The translations under genes were made by a program, and so were the position numbers. 64,000 nt of DNA from CAZAQK01 sp046344715 (GTDB lineage: Bacteria > Pseudomonadota > Alphaproteobacteria > Rickettsiales > SXRF01), in NCBI GenBank assembly GCA_046344715.1, contig JBKDKX010000012.1, forward strand, positions 1 to 64,000, in the 5' to 3' direction. Below are positions 1 through 8,050 of this stretch, one piece after another. The first letter of the stretch is position 1. Every line of letters begins with the position of its first letter. The notes beneath the pieces are model-generated. The model was not told the origin of the DNA and did no database searches. It worked only from the letters and a program-made list of their open reading frames with translations.

Positions 1-1
1 A

Positions 2-73
2 GTTACCAAAAGCAGTCGCAAATTTTATAAAGCCAAATTCAATGTTTTTGCTGAACCAAAAGACAACGCCTAG
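2..73 (+). CDS. C-terminal end of an unidentified protein (cut by window start)
   Basis: Frame 2 is open from the window edge to a TAG at 71-73 and encodes 23 residues rich in Lys and Phe, ending FNVFAEPKDNA. A strong hairpin with a T-run follows 61 bases after the stop, as expected for the last gene of a transcript. The fragment is too short to assign a family. The alternative is chance openness: 23 codons is weak evidence, and only the composition and the terminator support it. Confidence 0.4.
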   Translation, partial: VTKSSRKFYKAKFNVFAEPKDNA

Positions 74-134
74 CGTAGGCTATGGCAACAGTCATGGTCA
101 GGAAATCGCGCAAAGCCGCAGATTGTCTTGACTA

Positions 135-172
135 AAAAACCCGTACTGGCTTTTCCCAAGTACGGGTTTTTT
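135..172. terminator. bidirectional rho-independent terminator
   Basis: An inverted repeat AACCCGTACT / AGTACGGGTT surrounds a short loop and is bordered by A-runs on the left and T-runs on the right. It therefore reads as an intrinsic terminator on both strands. It can end the rightward gene whose tail is at 2-73 and the leftward tRNA-Ser transcript. The stretch from 173 to 322 holds nothing else that I can support. Confidence 0.85.
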
Positions 173-322
173 ATAACTGAGAGCGATATAGCGGCGTACT
201 TTAGAAAAAACGGGCTGTTTTAGGGGTGGGAAAGTCAGGATAAAGTCATGGGAAAACACCGCACAGACTGGGCTTTTGCGGGGCAACCGTTACCGAGTGT
301 AGAACGGTTGTCTTTCAGTTAA

Positions 323-414
323 TGGCGGAGACGAGAGGATTCGAACCTCCGATACGATATTACTCGTATAACGGTTTAGCAAACCGCCGCCTTCGGCCAC
401 TCGGCCACGTCTCC
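323..414 (-). tRNA. tRNA-Ser(GCU)
   Basis: Read on the minus strand this is a 92-nt class II tRNA. The acceptor stem GGAGACG pairs with CGTCTCC, followed by discriminator G and an encoded CCA. The anticodon loop TTGCTAA carries anticodon GCT, and there is a long variable arm. The T-arm contains GGTTCGAATCC. The long variable arm and GCU anticodon identify a serine tRNA for AGC/AGU codons. Downstream in its direction is the bidirectional terminator at 135-172. Confidence 0.95.
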
Positions 415-515
415 GTATTCAAAACCATCAGGGCCGTGCTAATAGGCCTCGCGCTGCAAGGGGTAATTTTTTGCAGAGCGTCTAAAAGTCAGAATTTCAG
501 GAATTTGTCAATACT

Positions 516-1112
516 TCAATGCACTTGTGTGGCAATACCGGAGGCATTCTCACAATCGGAGATAAGCGTGGCGCATCGGCGGATTTTAGCAAGGTTTGCG
601 CGGTGTTTATCGGCATTTTTGGCATCGGTCTTGGCCATATCCATCAGGGCAAGCTGCATAATAGACAGATACTGTGCGGTGGTGCTGATACAGGCAAATG
701 CCAGCGCCACGGGCGCGTGGCCGGGCACATATTCCATACCTGCCTCGTTTATTACGCCTTCGCCACCTGCCAGCCTTTCCATGGTTTTGCGCCATGCCTG
801 CAGCTTCTTGCGGGTGGTTTCGATAAAATCGTGGTTGCCGTCCATCAGCATGTTGCGTGCCTCAGAGGGGCGCATTTTGCTGGTCAGTACCGTGTTTTTG
901 CTGACTTTTTCAAGGGTGGTGCGTATTTTGGGGTTGGTTTGCAGGGAGTTAAGCACCGTATCTGCCACATGCAGGGCAGGTTCAGCATCCGCCAACACAG
1001 CTTTCGCACGCTTGGGAATGGCGAGGGACTGGTAGCGCTTCTGCAATACGCCGAAATCTTCAAGTGGCAGTGCCAGAATATCAATGGAGCGTGTGCTACC
1101 GGCCGTTTGCAT
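516..1112 (-). CDS. hypothetical protein, 198 aa
   Basis: I do not recognise this gene. The product is a soluble, Ala/Leu/Lys-rich, probably mostly helical protein with no signal peptide or membrane segment. An AAGG Shine-Dalgarno-like motif lies about nine bases before the ATG at 1112, which supports this start and strand. A similarly long frame on the plus strand over the same bases has a Cys/His/Gly-rich composition typical of a shadow frame and was rejected. The gene stands alone between tRNA-Ser (same strand) and the divergent lepB operon. No function is proposed. Confidence 0.6.
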   Translation of the reverse strand: MQTAGSTRSIDILALPLEDFGVLQKRYQSLAIPKRAKAVLADAEPALHVADTVLNSLQTNPKIRTTLEKVSKNTVLTSKMRPSEARNMLMDGNHDFIETTRKKLQAWRKTMERLAGGEGVINEAGMEYVPGHAPVALAFACISTTAQYLSIMQLALMDMAKTDAKNADKHRANLAKIRRCATLISDCENASGIATQVH

Positions 1113-1250
1113 ATGTCTTGTAACCTTATTTATATAAAAACCTCTATTAGCCTACAGTAAAGCTCCTAAAAAAGACTTAAACCCGATTAGTGCTTGATTC
1201 ACATTGCATATTTGCTGGAAGGCCAGTAGATTTAATTCCTGAAATTTTAT

Positions 1251-2030
1251 GTGAGTTTTATCGCAATGAACGAGCAAGTAGTTGATAATAAAGAAAAAAC
1301 AAAAGATTACGCGTGGAATGATACGATCAAGACCATTCTTATTGCGTTATTGCTGGCAGTGATATTCCGCAGTTTTGCCTATGAGCCGTTTCACATTCCT
1401 TCTGGTTCCATGAAAAGCAATCTATTGATCGGCGATTACCTGTTTGTTTCAAAATATACGTATGGCTATAGCCGTTATTCCTTCCCGTTGGGCATTGCGC
1501 CAATCAAAGATAGGATAATGAAAAGCGAGCCTGCGCGCGGCGATGTGGTGGTGTTCCGTCTGCCAACCAACCCACGTATTGATTATATCAAACGTGTGAT
1601 GGGACTTCCGGGCGATAAAATTCAGGTAAAAGGTGGCGTTGTTTATATCAACAACAAAGAGCTTGAACGCGTACCACACGATACGTTTGTGGATGATGAG
1701 TTTGAGAATGCCAAAAAATCTATTCCGAGATTAGAAGAAACCCTTCCGGAGGGTAAAAAAATCCTTATCCTCAAAGAACGCATGTTTGGCGCAGCGGATG
1801 ACACGGAAGTATACACGGTTCCCGCCAATCATTATTTTATGATGGGCGATAACCGCGATAATTCCCGCGATAGCCGTTATATGACAGAAGTGGGTTTTGT
1901 CCCCGCTGAAAATCTGGTTGGCCGTGCGGAGATGATATTCTTCTCTATTGATGAAACGGTGCGTTGGTATAACCCACTCTCATGGTTCGCCGGTCTGCGC
2001 TATGACCGCTTCTTAAAAGACATCGACTAA
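1251..2030 (+). CDS. lepB: signal peptidase I
   Basis: Membrane-anchored serine protease that removes signal peptides from exported proteins at the periplasmic face. One N-terminal membrane segment spans about residues 26-43. Family boxes follow: PSGSM with nucleophile Ser53, YIKRVMGLPGD with general-base Lys114, and MGDNRDNSRDSR near residue 200. The length of 259 aa suits an alphaproteobacterial LepB. The start is uncertain because ATG codons at 1251 and 1266 both lack a clear ribosome site. It opens the lepB-rnc-era operon, and its stop overlaps the rnc start by one base (TAATG). Confidence 0.97.
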   Translation: MSFIAMNEQVVDNKEKTKDYAWNDTIKTILIALLLAVIFRSFAYEPFHIPSGSMKSNLLIGDYLFVSKYTYGYSRYSFPLGIAPIKDRIMKSEPARGDVVVFRLPTNPRIDYIKRVMGLPGDKIQVKGGVVYINNKELERVPHDTFVDDEFENAKKSIPRLEETLPEGKKILILKERMFGAADDTEVYTVPANHYFMMGDNRDNSRDSRYMTEVGFVPAENLVGRAEMIFFSIDETVRWYNPLSWFAGLRYDRFLKDID

Positions 2031-2689
2031 TGCAATCGCTGCAGGAACGCATTGGGTATGTTTTCAAGAGTCAGGAATTGCTTGCGTCCGCGCTGACTCA
2101 CCCAAGCCTGAATGGTGCCAATAATCAGCGATTAGAATTTCTGGGCGATGCCGTGCTTGGTGCATTGGTTGCAGAGCTTTTATATGTGGAATATCCAGAC
2201 GAAGCAGAGGGCGATCTGGCGCGTAGGCAGTCGGGGCTTGTGCGTGGTTCTACGCTTGCCGCCGTCGCGCGCGATATTGGCCTGGGCGAATATCTCAAAA
2301 TGGCTGCGGGTGAAGCGCAGGGCGGTGGACGCGATAACCCGACAAATCTGGAAGATGCGCTGGAAGCGCTGGTGGGCGCGATGTATCTGGATGGTGGCAT
2401 GGAGGCAGCACGGAGTTTTGTGGTGCCGAGGTTTACCACGCTGGCAAAAACAGCACAGGAAGTTCCCAAAGATGCAAAAACCGCATTGCAGGAATGGGTG
2501 CAGGCCAAAGGTTTGAAGCTGCCTGTATATAAGGTTATACATACAGAAGGCTCGGCGCATGCGCCGGTATTTACGATTCAGGTGAGTGTTGAAGGGTATG
2601 AGCCATTACAGGCACAGGCAACCTCAAAACGAGCGGCAGAGCAACTGGCTGCTCATGCAATGCTTGCACAGCTTGAAGGCAGTACTTAG
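2030..2689 (+). CDS. rnc: ribonuclease III
   Basis: Double-strand-specific endoribonuclease for rRNA maturation and mRNA processing. The signature NQRLEFLGDAVL (near residues 33-44) carries the catalytic acidic cluster, and the second acidic site is in NLEDALEALVGAMYLDGG. A C-terminal dsRNA-binding domain spans about residues 150-215, with the TSKRAAEQLAA helix. The 219-aa length is normal. The ATG overlaps the lepB stop, indicating translational coupling, and lepB-rnc-era is the classical proteobacterial order. Confidence 0.97.
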   Translation: MQSLQERIGYVFKSQELLASALTHPSLNGANNQRLEFLGDAVLGALVAELLYVEYPDEAEGDLARRQSGLVRGSTLAAVARDIGLGEYLKMAAGEAQGGGRDNPTNLEDALEALVGAMYLDGGMEAARSFVVPRFTTLAKTAQEVPKDAKTALQEWVQAKGLKLPVYKVIHTEGSAHAPVFTIQVSVEGYEPLQAQATSKRAAEQLAAHAMLAQLEGST

Positions 2690-2691
2690 CT

Positions 2692-3711
2692 ATGGGGTGG
2701 TCTCGTAAATTTGATGAATCGGTGGGTGGTACGCATTATACCACTGCGTCTGGGAAGTCATATTTCTGGTACTACAAAAAACCGAGCCGTAAAAGCAGCC
2801 CACGCAGCCACTTACTGGTGAAAGCGCAAACGCCAGCAGTATTTGAGATAGTACCTGAGGATTTTGCCGTAAAGATTGCAAAAAATCTTGGGTTTACGGC
2901 AGAATTCCAAACGAATGATATGGAGTTCGATAAACGCTTCTATATTTTTTCAGATGATGTGCAGCTTTGTGGCAAATTGCGTACACAGGCCATGCGCGCA
3001 GCAGTACAGCAAATATTTGATGCTGGTGGCAAACGCATTGAGGCGGTGGATGGCAGCATCAAAGTGCTAATGAAAGAGGCAACACTTGTGCCTGATCCGC
3101 TTAATGCAGATAAAGTCGCCGAGGCATTGCACGTGATAGCAGAGCACATTGCAGGGCTGATAATTAATCCAACATCTGTTTGCAAATCCCTGCGTAAGCG
3201 AGCAAGCACTGCTGTGGGGACGTTTATTACCTTATTTTTTGTGGGAGCGTTTACATTGGCGCAAACCCATACAGTGGCTTCGCAAGTGCCTATCATGAAA
3301 CAAGCAGCACTGTATGCGTTTCCCATTATTATTTTTATTTTTATACTAATTCGCGCACAGTTTCGTGGTTCTTCATATGGTGTTTCAGTATTTTTCTGGG
3401 GGTTAATTTGTGGTGTTCCAGGTGTTGCCATGCTCTCTTATGGCGGTATTTATCATGCTAATATCCACATGGATAAATCTCCTTCAGAAGCCGTATATAC
3501 ACAGATTGTAAGTAAGCATATATATCGTAGAAAAAGTAGTAACGTATATTATGTTAAAGTTGAAAATTGGCAACAGCGGGATAGCTTGATAAAAATTCGT
3601 GTATTTTCTGAGGAATATCAGCGGATGGCTTCAGGACAGTCGCTCAAATTGCATGTACATCCTGGCTATTTTAATGTTGGTTGGGTAGAAAAATATGAGG
3701 AATTACAGTGA
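2692..3711 (+). CDS. hypothetical membrane protein between rnc and era
   Basis: No family is recognised. The 339-aa product has a soluble N-terminal part (1-165) and about three hydrophobic segments (roughly residues 171-190, 205-222 and 230-252). A C-terminal soluble part of about 85 residues is rich in Tyr, Lys and Val. It starts 2 bases after rnc and its TGA overlaps the GTG start of era (GTGA), so it is translationally embedded in the lepB-rnc-era operon, where rnc and era are normally adjacent. The context suggests co-expression but not a role. A lineage-specific insertion into the operon is my inference. Confidence 0.8.
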   Translation: MGWSRKFDESVGGTHYTTASGKSYFWYYKKPSRKSSPRSHLLVKAQTPAVFEIVPEDFAVKIAKNLGFTAEFQTNDMEFDKRFYIFSDDVQLCGKLRTQAMRAAVQQIFDAGGKRIEAVDGSIKVLMKEATLVPDPLNADKVAEALHVIAEHIAGLIINPTSVCKSLRKRASTAVGTFITLFFVGAFTLAQTHTVASQVPIMKQAALYAFPIIIFIFILIRAQFRGSSYGVSVFFWGLICGVPGVAMLSYGGIYHANIHMDKSPSEAVYTQIVSKHIYRRKSSNVYYVKVENWQQRDSLIKIRVFSEEYQRMASGQSLKLHVHPGYFNVGWVEKYEELQ

Positions 3712-4601
3712 ATAAAAAATGCGGTGTTGTTGCCGTTATTGGTGAGCCAAATGCAGGCAAATCTACGCTGGTGAATCAGTTGGTGGGTAGCAAGGTTTCC
3801 ATCGTTACGCCAAAAGTGCAAACGACACGCTTTAACGTGCGCGGTGTGTGTATATTCGAGCAGACACAATTTATTTTTGTTGATACACCTGGGATTTTCG
3901 ATGCCACCAAACAGTTTGAAAAAGCCATGGTGAATGCCGCTTGGGCAGGGATGGGCGATGCCGATGCCGCACTGCTTATCATCGACGGCACAAAGCCAAT
4001 CACCGATGCATTCAAGCTGATTATTGAGCAACTCATAAAATCTAAGAAACCAATATTTCTGGCTATCAATAAAATTGATAAACTCAAAAAAGATAAAGTG
4101 TTGGAGCTAATGTCTGAATATAACGCGCTGGCGAATTTCTCCGGCGTATTTATGATCTCTGCACTCAAAGGCAGTGGTATTGAATACTTGAAAGAGCACC
4201 TTGCGCGCGCCATGCCAGCATCAGAATGGTTATACCCCGAAGATGAAATGACGGATATTCCCGTGCGAATGCTGGCGGCGGAAATCACGCGGGAGAAACT
4301 TTTCTTTATGCTGGGGCAAGAGTTGCCTTATGCAATTTTGGTGGAAACGGAACAGTGGGAAGAAAAAGAAAATATAGTACGCATATCACAAGCAATATAT
4401 GTGCAGCGCGAAAGCCAGAAGATGATTGTAATAGGCAAGGGCGGGGCGATGCTTAAGCGCATCGGCACGTCATCGCGTCGTGAGCTGGAAGCACTGCTTG
4501 AAAAGAAGGTGCATCTCTCGCTATTCGTAAAAATCCGCGAAAACTGGAAAGAAGACCAGGCGATATACCGCATGATGGGGCTGGAATATCACAAAAGCTA
4601 A
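3708..4601 (+). CDS. era: GTPase Era
   Basis: Essential GTPase that binds the 3' end of 16S rRNA during 30S assembly. G1 is GEPNAGKST, G3 DTPG, G4 NKID and G5 SALKG, followed by a C-terminal KH domain with the VIGKGGAMLKRIG loop. The 297-aa length is standard. The start is a GTG inside the stop of the preceding gene (GTGA). In many proteobacteria recO follows, but here the next bases are a methyltransferase remnant and a toxin-antitoxin pair, so the operon downstream of era has been interrupted or rearranged. Confidence 0.97.
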   Translation: MNKKCGVVAVIGEPNAGKSTLVNQLVGSKVSIVTPKVQTTRFNVRGVCIFEQTQFIFVDTPGIFDATKQFEKAMVNAAWAGMGDADAALLIIDGTKPITDAFKLIIEQLIKSKKPIFLAINKIDKLKKDKVLELMSEYNALANFSGVFMISALKGSGIEYLKEHLARAMPASEWLYPEDEMTDIPVRMLAAEITREKLFFMLGQELPYAILVETEQWEEKENIVRISQAIYVQRESQKMIVIGKGGAMLKRIGTSSRRELEALLEKKVHLSLFVKIRENWKEDQAIYRMMGLEYHKS

Positions 4602-4618
4602 AAGTCTTAAAATGCCTG

Positions 4619-4756
4619 CTGACATTATTTTTCTGGCATTTCTTCCGCTTCTTCACGCCGTTCCTCGGCATCAAAAAATGAAAACGCTCCATGCGCAAAC
4701 TCTACTGGCGGTTTAATAACTACAAGGTGGCCGCGATTGTCGGGCGTAAGGGCTGA
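4619..4756 (+). pseudogene. remnant of the 3' end of a SAM-methyltransferase gene
   Basis: These 138 bases align without gaps to the last 138 bases of the intact methyltransferase gene at 37574-38233. By eye 119 bases match (about 86%). The reading frame is kept to a TGA at 4754-4756 and encodes LTLFFWHFFRFFTPFLG and then FNNYKVAAIVGRKG. It has no 5' part, and a Trp codon of the intact gene is TGA here (4679-4681), so it cannot make protein. It is probably the decayed tail of a lost paralogue or a recombination leftover at the boundary of the accessory patch. Confidence 0.85.
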
Positions 4757-4760
4757 TAAA

Positions 4761-5024
4761 TTAATCCTCGTACACGTCTTTGCGATGGCCGACGGTTACA
4801 ACTTCAATCACTACTTCTTCTCGAATTATCTGATAGATTACACGGTAATTTCCAATACGGTAGCGGTAAAATCCGCTGAAGTTACCCGCTAACGGCTTTC
4901 CGAGAGCGATGGGGTCTTTCGCCAGATGCGATTCAACTTTTTTGGCAATGCGCTTTGCTTCCGCGTTGCCTAATTCGGCCAAATCTTCCAGTACCTCGGT
5001 ATCCCAGCGAACGCGCCAGTTCAT
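4761..5024 (-). CDS. RelE/ParE-family toxin
   Basis: The 87-aa basic protein has the RelE/ParE layout: N-terminal helices with LGNAEAKRIAKKVESHLA, the turn PLAGNFSGFYRYRIGNYRVIY, and the terminal strand VVTVGHRKDVYED. RelE-type members are ribosome-dependent mRNA interferases, while ParE members inhibit gyrase. The GNYRVIYQI and GHRKDVY motifs are nearer RelE. Its ATG overlaps the antitoxin stop by four bases (5021-5024), the usual coupling. It abuts the methyltransferase remnant and lies convergent to era. Target specificity cannot be told from sequence alone. Confidence 0.92.
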   Translation of the reverse strand: MNWRVRWDTEVLEDLAELGNAEAKRIAKKVESHLAKDPIALGKPLAGNFSGFYRYRIGNYRVIYQIIREEVVIEVVTVGHRKDVYED

Positions 5025-5236
5025 TTGCGCTTATCGAGTTCTTTGAGCAGTTCCTTGGTGGTAAGGAGTTTTCGATTAGGGCGCGAAATACGATCAAGCG
5101 CGATATACCCATCGGCAATATCTTCCAGATAATGTGTAAGCGCCTCTTTGATATAGAAACTTTTTGAACGCTTGGTTAGCGCGCATAACTGGTCTAACCG
5201 CGTGTCAATATTTTCCGGTAATCGTACAGAAGTCAT
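5021..5236 (-). CDS. RelB-like ribbon-helix-helix antitoxin
   Basis: The 71-aa protein starts with a ribbon-helix-helix DNA-binding segment: strand TSVRLPENI, then helices DTRLDQLCALTKRS and SFYIKEALTHYLED. A charged C-terminal tail (KELLKELDKRK) is suited to wrapping the toxin. It is the first gene of the pair, and antitoxins of this type usually autorepress. The palindromic cluster just upstream (5251-5293) is the likely operator. The pair lies in an otherwise housekeeping region, consistent with mobile accessory DNA. Confidence 0.9.
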   Translation of the reverse strand: MTSVRLPENIDTRLDQLCALTKRSKSFYIKEALTHYLEDIADGYIALDRISRPNRKLLTTKELLKELDKRK

Positions 5237-5250
5237 ATGGCGTTCTCTCT

Positions 5251-5293
5251 ATTTGTATTGCAATGATTACATTGTACTACATGTAATACAAAT
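5251..5293. promoter_or_regulatory. nested palindromic operator upstream of the toxin-antitoxin pair
   Basis: Arms ATTTGTATT (5251-5259) and AATACAAAT (5285-5293) are perfect inverted repeats. A second pair, TTACAT (5267-5272) and ATGTAA (5281-5286), is nested inside. The block starts 14 bases upstream of the antitoxin ATG, where an RHH repressor would bind. Symmetry and position support an autoregulatory operator; the bound protein is inferred. Confidence 0.65.
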
Positions 5294-5348
5294 AGGCAAG
5301 TGGTATGCCTTACTGCCGCCTGCGGCGGGTTTGGGGCGGAAAGATTGA

Positions 5349-6665
5349 TTATAGGGCTTTGATCAATACTTTATTTTCTTGATCAATAAAGTCACTAGAT
5401 TGTAGGGATCTAGTTTCTTGGTCGATAGGCTCAAGGTTTTCTATCTCCGTAGCTGTTCCTTCTACTTTTAGTTCATTGAATTTACGAGCCTGCGGCATTA
5501 CTTTTGATTCGAGGCTTCCAATAAGCTTATTATATGATTCAACGGATTTTCCAATGGATCTGCCACAAGTGATTATATGTTCACTCATTGTAGCTAATCT
5601 TTTGTAAAGTTCACGTCCGGCATCGTGAATTTTCTTAGCATTATCTGCTATGCTTTCCTGACGCCAGCCATATGCTATGGCCTTAGCTAAGGCAATTAGT
5701 GTAGCCGGGGTTACAATTATGACGTGTTTAGCCGCAGCATCTACAAACAAATTAGGGTCACGCTCCACTGCCGCTGTATAAAAATTATCTCCAGGAATAA
5801 ACATTACAACGAAATCTGGTGTTGACGTTAAATTGTCCCAATATTCTTTGCTTGATAGTTGTTTGACGTGATTACGTATATGCTGTGCGTGTAGAATTAA
5901 ATGACGATTACGTTCTTCTTCATCGACGGCTTCTACAGCATCAAGATATGCTGACAATGAAGTTTTTGAATCAATAAACAACTTCCTGCCACCAGGAAGA
6001 TTAATTGCTACATCAGGTCTTAAACTTTCATCGTTACGCTTAAATGTTTTCTCAGTGTCAAAGTCACAATGTTCACTAAGTCCCGCAAGTTCGAGGACAT
6101 GCTGTAGTGTGTGTTCACCCCAGCGACCTCTTGTTTTAGGTGCGCCGCGCAGTGCATTTACCAATTTAGAAGTTTCATTCCGAACCGCATTCTGAGTCTC
6201 CATCAAAGTTTTTAATTCATTGGTCAGCGCACCTTGAGATGTTGCTCTATCCTTTTCTATATCTTCAATCTGTTTTTTATAGGCTTTAAGGCTTTCGTTT
6301 ATTGGAGTAACAAGCGCTTCTACAGCTTTTTTCCGTTCTTCTAACTCAGCTTTAGCCCCTTCCTTGTGTGTTCTAAAATTTTCATTAGCAAGATTTAAAA
6401 AAGCGTTCTGATTATTATTTAATGCTCGAGAGGCAATATTTTCGAAATCTTTTTGAATTTCACCACGTAAATTTGTAAGAACTTCAACTTTCTCCTTATA
6501 AACTTGTTCTTGGCTATCAATTTTTGTTTGAAGTTTTGCTATTTCTATTAGTGCCACTTGATGCTTGTTTTGCCAATCAAGAGTTTCTTTTCGAGACCGT
6601 TTCGTTCCTATTAAAAATGCTGTAATTCCAATAAAAGCTAAAGCCCCAATCCATCCCCAATCCAT
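5349..6665 (-). CDS. rmuC: DNA recombination protein RmuC
   Basis: RmuC-family protein thought to limit recombination at inverted repeats; its biochemistry is unsettled. An N-terminal membrane segment (about residues 4-20) is followed by a coiled coil (about 30-165). The conserved nuclease-like core follows, with RGRWGEHTLQHVLELAGL, RPDVAINLPGGRKLFIDSK and FVVMFIPGDNF. The length of 438 aa is normal. Base composition is visibly more AT-rich than the flanking era and glmU genes. Together with the adjacent toxin-antitoxin pair this suggests a separately acquired patch, which is my inference. Confidence 0.93.
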   Translation of the reverse strand: MDWGWIGALAFIGITAFLIGTKRSRKETLDWQNKHQVALIEIAKLQTKIDSQEQVYKEKVEVLTNLRGEIQKDFENIASRALNNNQNAFLNLANENFRTHKEGAKAELEERKKAVEALVTPINESLKAYKKQIEDIEKDRATSQGALTNELKTLMETQNAVRNETSKLVNALRGAPKTRGRWGEHTLQHVLELAGLSEHCDFDTEKTFKRNDESLRPDVAINLPGGRKLFIDSKTSLSAYLDAVEAVDEEERNRHLILHAQHIRNHVKQLSSKEYWDNLTSTPDFVVMFIPGDNFYTAAVERDPNLFVDAAAKHVIIVTPATLIALAKAIAYGWRQESIADNAKKIHDAGRELYKRLATMSEHIITCGRSIGKSVESYNKLIGSLESKVMPQARKFNELKVEGTATEIENLEPIDQETRSLQSSDFIDQENKVLIKAL

Positions 6666-6712
6666 AAACCCTCTCTTGAAGTATCAATATATAAAAGCTA
6701 GATTCTAAACCT

Positions 6713-8050
6713 ATGACCGATAACCACAAGCATAAATTCGCCGCTGTTATCCTTGCTGCCGGCAAGGGTACGCGCATGAAATCTGACCTGCCGAAGGTGA
6801 TGCATAAGCTGGCTGGTAAGTCGCTGGTTTCGCATGTGCTTGATACGGTAGACAGTCTGCACCCAGAAAAGAAAGTACTGGTGATTGCACCTAATATGGA
6901 CAGTGTGGCGGCGGTGGCTAAGGGCTGCGACATAGCCATTCAGGATAAACAGCTGGGCACAGGGCATGCTGTGGGTTGCAGTGAGGCTGCGCTTAAAAAT
7001 TATGCTGGCACAGTGCTGGTGCTCTATGGCGATACACCGCTTATTACTGCGGCAACGCTCGAAAAAATGCTTAAAGCTGTTGCTAATGCAGAAGTGGCGG
7101 TGCTGGGTATGCGCCTTGAAAACCCGATGGGTTATGGCAGGCTTGTAGTGAATGCATCCGGACATCTTGATGCCATTGTGGAATGTAAAGATGCAAACGC
7201 TGAGCAGAAGAAAATCACGCTGTGCAATTCCGGTGTTATCGCCGTTTCCGGCAAGCATCTGTTTGCGCTGCTCAAAAAAATTACGCCGAATAACGCTTCC
7301 GGTGAGTATTATTTTACTGATATTGTTACGTTGGCAAATGCGGAAAGGTTACGTTCTATGGTAGTTGAAGCACCGGCAGCGGAACTGGCTGGCATCAATT
7401 CACGCCTGCAACTGGCAGAGGCCGAACACGCGCTGCAAACGCGCTTGCGCAAACAAGCGCTGGAAAATGGCGTGACGCTTATTGACCCCACCACTGTGTA
7501 TTTCGCGGCTGATACCAAAATTGCACAGGATGTTATCATTCATCCAAACGTGGTGTTTGGCGAAGGTGTCACCATTGAAACTGGCGCTGAGATAAAATCT
7601 TTCAGTCATATTGAAGGCACGCATATTGGCAAAAATGCCACCGTTGGGCCATTCGCGCGCCTGCGCCCGGGATCTGTGCTGGAAGAAAATGCGCATGTTG
7701 GCAATTTTGTGGAGCTGAAAAAAACGCGCCTCGGCAAGGGTGCAAAAGCAAATCATTTAAGTTATGTGGGTGATGCCGATGTGGGCGCAAATGCTAACAT
7801 TGGCGCCGGTACCATCACCTGTAATTATGACGGTATCAATAAATACCAGACCACCATCGGCGAGGGGGCGTTCATCGGCTCGAATACCTCGCTGGTAGCA
7901 CCCGTTACTGTCGGCAAAGGTGCGATCGTGGGGGCGGGGAGTGTCATCACCAAGGATGTTGAGGCAGATGCGCTAGTGCTTGAACGTTCTGAACAGGTGA
8001 GTATTTCCGGCAAGGCCAAAGAAATCAGGCAGAAGAAACAAAAGAAGTAG
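6713..8050 (+). CDS. glmU: bifunctional GlcNAc-1-P uridyltransferase / GlcN-1-P acetyltransferase
   Basis: Makes UDP-N-acetylglucosamine from glucosamine-1-phosphate, acetyl-CoA and UTP for peptidoglycan and lipopolysaccharide. The N-terminal pyrophosphorylase domain has LAAGKGTRMKSDLPKVMH, and GTGHAVGCSEA lies in the uridine site. The C-terminal half is a left-handed beta-helix of hexapeptide repeats with NFVELKKT and the acetyltransferase motif GAGTITCNYDG. The 445-aa length is typical. Its 3' end overlaps the convergent cinA gene by 26 bases. Confidence 0.97.
   Translation: MTDNHKHKFAAVILAAGKGTRMKSDLPKVMHKLAGKSLVSHVLDTVDSLHPEKKVLVIAPNMDSVAAVAKGCDIAIQDKQLGTGHAVGCSEAALKNYAGTVLVLYGDTPLITAATLEKMLKAVANAEVAVLGMRLENPMGYGRLVVNASGHLDAIVECKDANAEQKKITLCNSGVIAVSGKHLFALLKKITPNNASGEYYFTDIVTLANAERLRSMVVEAPAAELAGINSRLQLAEAEHALQTRLRKQALENGVTLIDPTTVYFAADTKIAQDVIIHPNVVFGEGVTIETGAEIKSFSHIEGTHIGKNATVGPFARLRPGSVLEENAHVGNFVELKKTRLGKGAKANHLSYVGDADVGANANIGAGTITCNYDGINKYQTTIGEGAFIGSNTSLVAPVTVGKGAIVGAGSVITKDVEADALVLERSEQVSISGKAKEIRQKKQKK

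Noticed and set aside
322..1035. 237-aa plus-strand frame beginning in the tRNA-Ser gene
   Set aside because: It starts within a tRNA gene and runs antisense to the 516-1112 gene.
519..1160. 213-aa plus-strand frame opposite the 198-aa gene
   Set aside because: Its Cys/His/Gly-rich composition and lack of a ribosome site are typical of a shadow; the minus frame has an AAGG site and ordinary composition.
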